Assembly: GCA_019058515.1 (NCBI GenBank)
Contig: JAHPYY010000167.1
Coordinates: forward strand, 1-34,626
DNA from: Promethearchaeota archaeon
Lineage (GTDB): Archaea > Asgardarchaeota > Lokiarchaeia > Sigynarchaeales > SOKP01
Direction: 5' to 3'
DNA: 34,626 nt
The position numbers and the translations under genes are program-made. A model generated the notes under the pieces. It did no database searches and was not told the origin of the DNA. It saw only the letters and a program-made list of their open reading frames with translations. Of this stretch, positions 33,905 through 34,626 are shown piece after piece. Position 1 is the first letter of the stretch; the number at the start of each line of letters is the position of its first letter.

Positions 33905-34144
33905 AATTAATTTTGGGACGCCGCATATGTGGATGATACCTCAAAAGAAAATTGGTAGGACGGTGATTGAGTAGAAATCCTCCTATCTCACAGACCATTT
34001 GGCCGCCGCTAAACGGTGAGTCAACAGATTAAGCTTGAGCAAGACCTGGAGAAGCCATCTAAAGGTTGTCATGATGGCACAGCAAAATTGTGTCAAATGG
34101 ATTTTCAATTCTTCCTTCCTCTAGAAGCAAGAGCGTTTTTCTAA
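33905..34144. other. GC-richer segment: possible structured RNA or gene relic
   Basis: In the 480-base gap between the unknown gene and cooS, this part is visibly richer in G and C than its surroundings and dense in small inverted repeats: CCGCATATGTGG (33920-33931), CCG-ctaaa-CGG (34006-34016), CTTGAGCAAG (34033-34042), GCCATC/GATGGC (34054-34059 and 34072-34077) and CACA/TGTG nearby. It also contains a 42-codon ORF from GTG 34016 to TAA 34144 (SQQIKLEQDLEKPSKGCHDG near its start) that reads on upstream with one stop. I could not match it to RNase P RNA, SRP RNA, a tRNA or a known transposon end. Confidence 0.35.
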
Positions 34145-34214
34145 AATTGAGATAATTCCTTCGGAATGATATTTTTGTGAGAGAATTTCTAAAATTTATC
34201 TAGTAAATGTAATT

Positions 34215-34236
34215 AATTTAGAAAAAGAAAAAAAAA
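34215..34236 (-). terminator. U-tract terminator after cooS
   Basis: Directly after the cooS stop, the minus strand reads a long T-rich run (nine consecutive T, then CTTTTTC), the normal form of an archaeal terminator. A similar pyrimidine-rich tract follows the decayed duplicate at 28257-28290. Confidence 0.55.
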
Positions 34237-34626
34237 TTAGATTCCTAATTTTTTTCGGTTCACTTCTATATGTTCCAACATTGCTGTCACCGCTTCTTTT
34301 GCGTCAGTTTCAACATGTAGTATCCCTCCTGTCAGGTCTTTGCAATCTACGGTTAGTAATTTAACCAGATCTGGACCTCCAGTAACAGTAGGAACAGGAT
34401 TGACATATGTATAAAGCCCAAATGCCAAAGCAAAAATAGCGTCTATAGTAGCCTTTTGTTCCATGTATTCTGGAGCCGCAGCAACTACGGGTAAGTCGGG
34501 TATTGGAACTCCACCAAGTGCACTAGAAACCGTAGCAACAAGGTCAGCAACTCTCCCTGTGTCGGTACAGGTACCATAGCTAAGAATGGGGGGTATGGCG
34601 AGTTTTTCGCATAATGCTTTCAATCC
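34237..34626 (-). CDS. cooS: Anaerobic CO dehydrogenase catalytic subunit, C-terminal part
   Basis: The gene runs off the right edge; the last 129 or so residues are present. The sequence LAIPPILSYGTCTDTGRVAD, then VAAAPEYMEQKATIDAIFAL and YVNPVPTVTGGPDLVKLL, is characteristic of the C-terminal domain of Ni-Fe-S CO dehydrogenases (CooS group, hybrid-cluster-protein superfamily). CooS interconverts CO and CO2 at a nickel-iron cluster; the cluster ligands here include the Cys of the GTC motif, the others being outside the window. Asgard genomes use such enzymes in or beside the Wood-Ljungdahl pathway. The N-terminal half and its neighbours are not visible, so the complex type (CooS alone or ACS-linked) is unknown. 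Confidence 0.9.
   Translation of the reverse strand, partial: GLKALCEKLAIPPILSYGTCTDTGRVADLVATVSSALGGVPIPDLPVVAAAPEYMEQKATIDAIFALAFGLYTYVNPVPTVTGGPDLVKLLTVDCKDLTGGILHVETDAKEAVTAMLEHIEVNRKKLGI

Noticed and set aside
33905..34144. RNase P RNA or SRP RNA
   Set aside because: I looked for the conserved RNase P core segments and the SRP helix 8 pattern on both strands and did not find a convincing match.
28299..34239. Integrase-made att sites at the two cooS ends
   Set aside because: No integrase gene lies between the copies, the copies have diverged, and the repeat is coding-conserved rather than an exact short core.
1..34626. CRISPR arrays, tRNA or rRNA genes, complete insertion sequences
   Set aside because: No regularly spaced direct repeats, no tRNA T-loop/acceptor pattern and no transposase with inverted ends were seen on either strand.

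Overview
The window is AT-rich archaeal chromosomal DNA, most probably from an Asgard (Lokiarchaeia-like) archaeon. The grounds are several small GTPases next to longin-type domains, a profilin/roadblock-like protein, a surface protein with a PGY-type sorting tail, an archaeal mevalonate pathway, a Bat-type HTH regulator, and start codons in A/T-rich contexts with TATA-like boxes close upstream and few clear Shine-Dalgarno sites. No rRNA, tRNA or CRISPR array was recognised. All assignments come from reading the sequence; no search was run.

Bases 1-2800: the end of a surface-anchored protein (acidic Gly/Asp/Glu repeats, Kre9/KNH-like Ig domain, C-terminal sorting signal), a free-standing LAGLIDADG endonuclease gene cut by one in-frame TAG, and a small glutaredoxin.

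Bases 3000-12700, sensing and signalling: a stand-alone CarH-like cobalamin photosensory domain protein without DNA-binding domain; an apparent operon of a Rag-like GTPase (HKCD in place of NKxD), a longin protein, and a longin-GTPase-longin-PAS-PAS fusion; a seven-helix membrane protein with a longin-like cytoplasmic tail; a second seven-helix protein of the DUF6962 type; a profilin- or roadblock-like protein with a poly-lysine linker; an iron-sulfur flavoprotein; and a Bat-type HTH regulator. Short relics of genes and a duplicated 21-bp element with a palindromic core lie between them.

Bases 12700-25900: ClpB, then a mevalonate/carotenoid supercluster on both strands. It holds type 2 IPP isomerase, HMG-CoA synthase, CrtZ hydroxylase, CrtYcd lycopene cyclase, CrtB phytoene synthase, CrtI phytoene desaturase, class II HMG-CoA reductase lacking its C-terminal flap, mevalonate (di)phosphate decarboxylase, and a geranylgeranyl reductase gene broken by a stop and two frameshifts. 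With GGPP synthase and mevalonate kinases from elsewhere, the set would make cyclic hydroxylated carotenoids of the zeaxanthin type.

Bases 26000-34626: an MFS transporter, a ferredoxin-type protein, and an operon of two FAD-linked oxidases with a CCG-domain iron-sulfur subunit (GlcDEF-like) led by an unrecognised gene. The operon lies between a complete 3' end of a CO dehydrogenase catalytic gene (cooS, running off the window) and a decayed duplicate of that same 3' end, which suggests an old rearrangement or insertion.

The most interesting idea is that a cobalamin/PAS/7TM sensory layer is coupled to Asgard small GTPases within about 15 kb of a carotenoid pathway, possibly a light- or oxygen-responsive GTPase system. 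This is inference from domain content and neighbourhood only.
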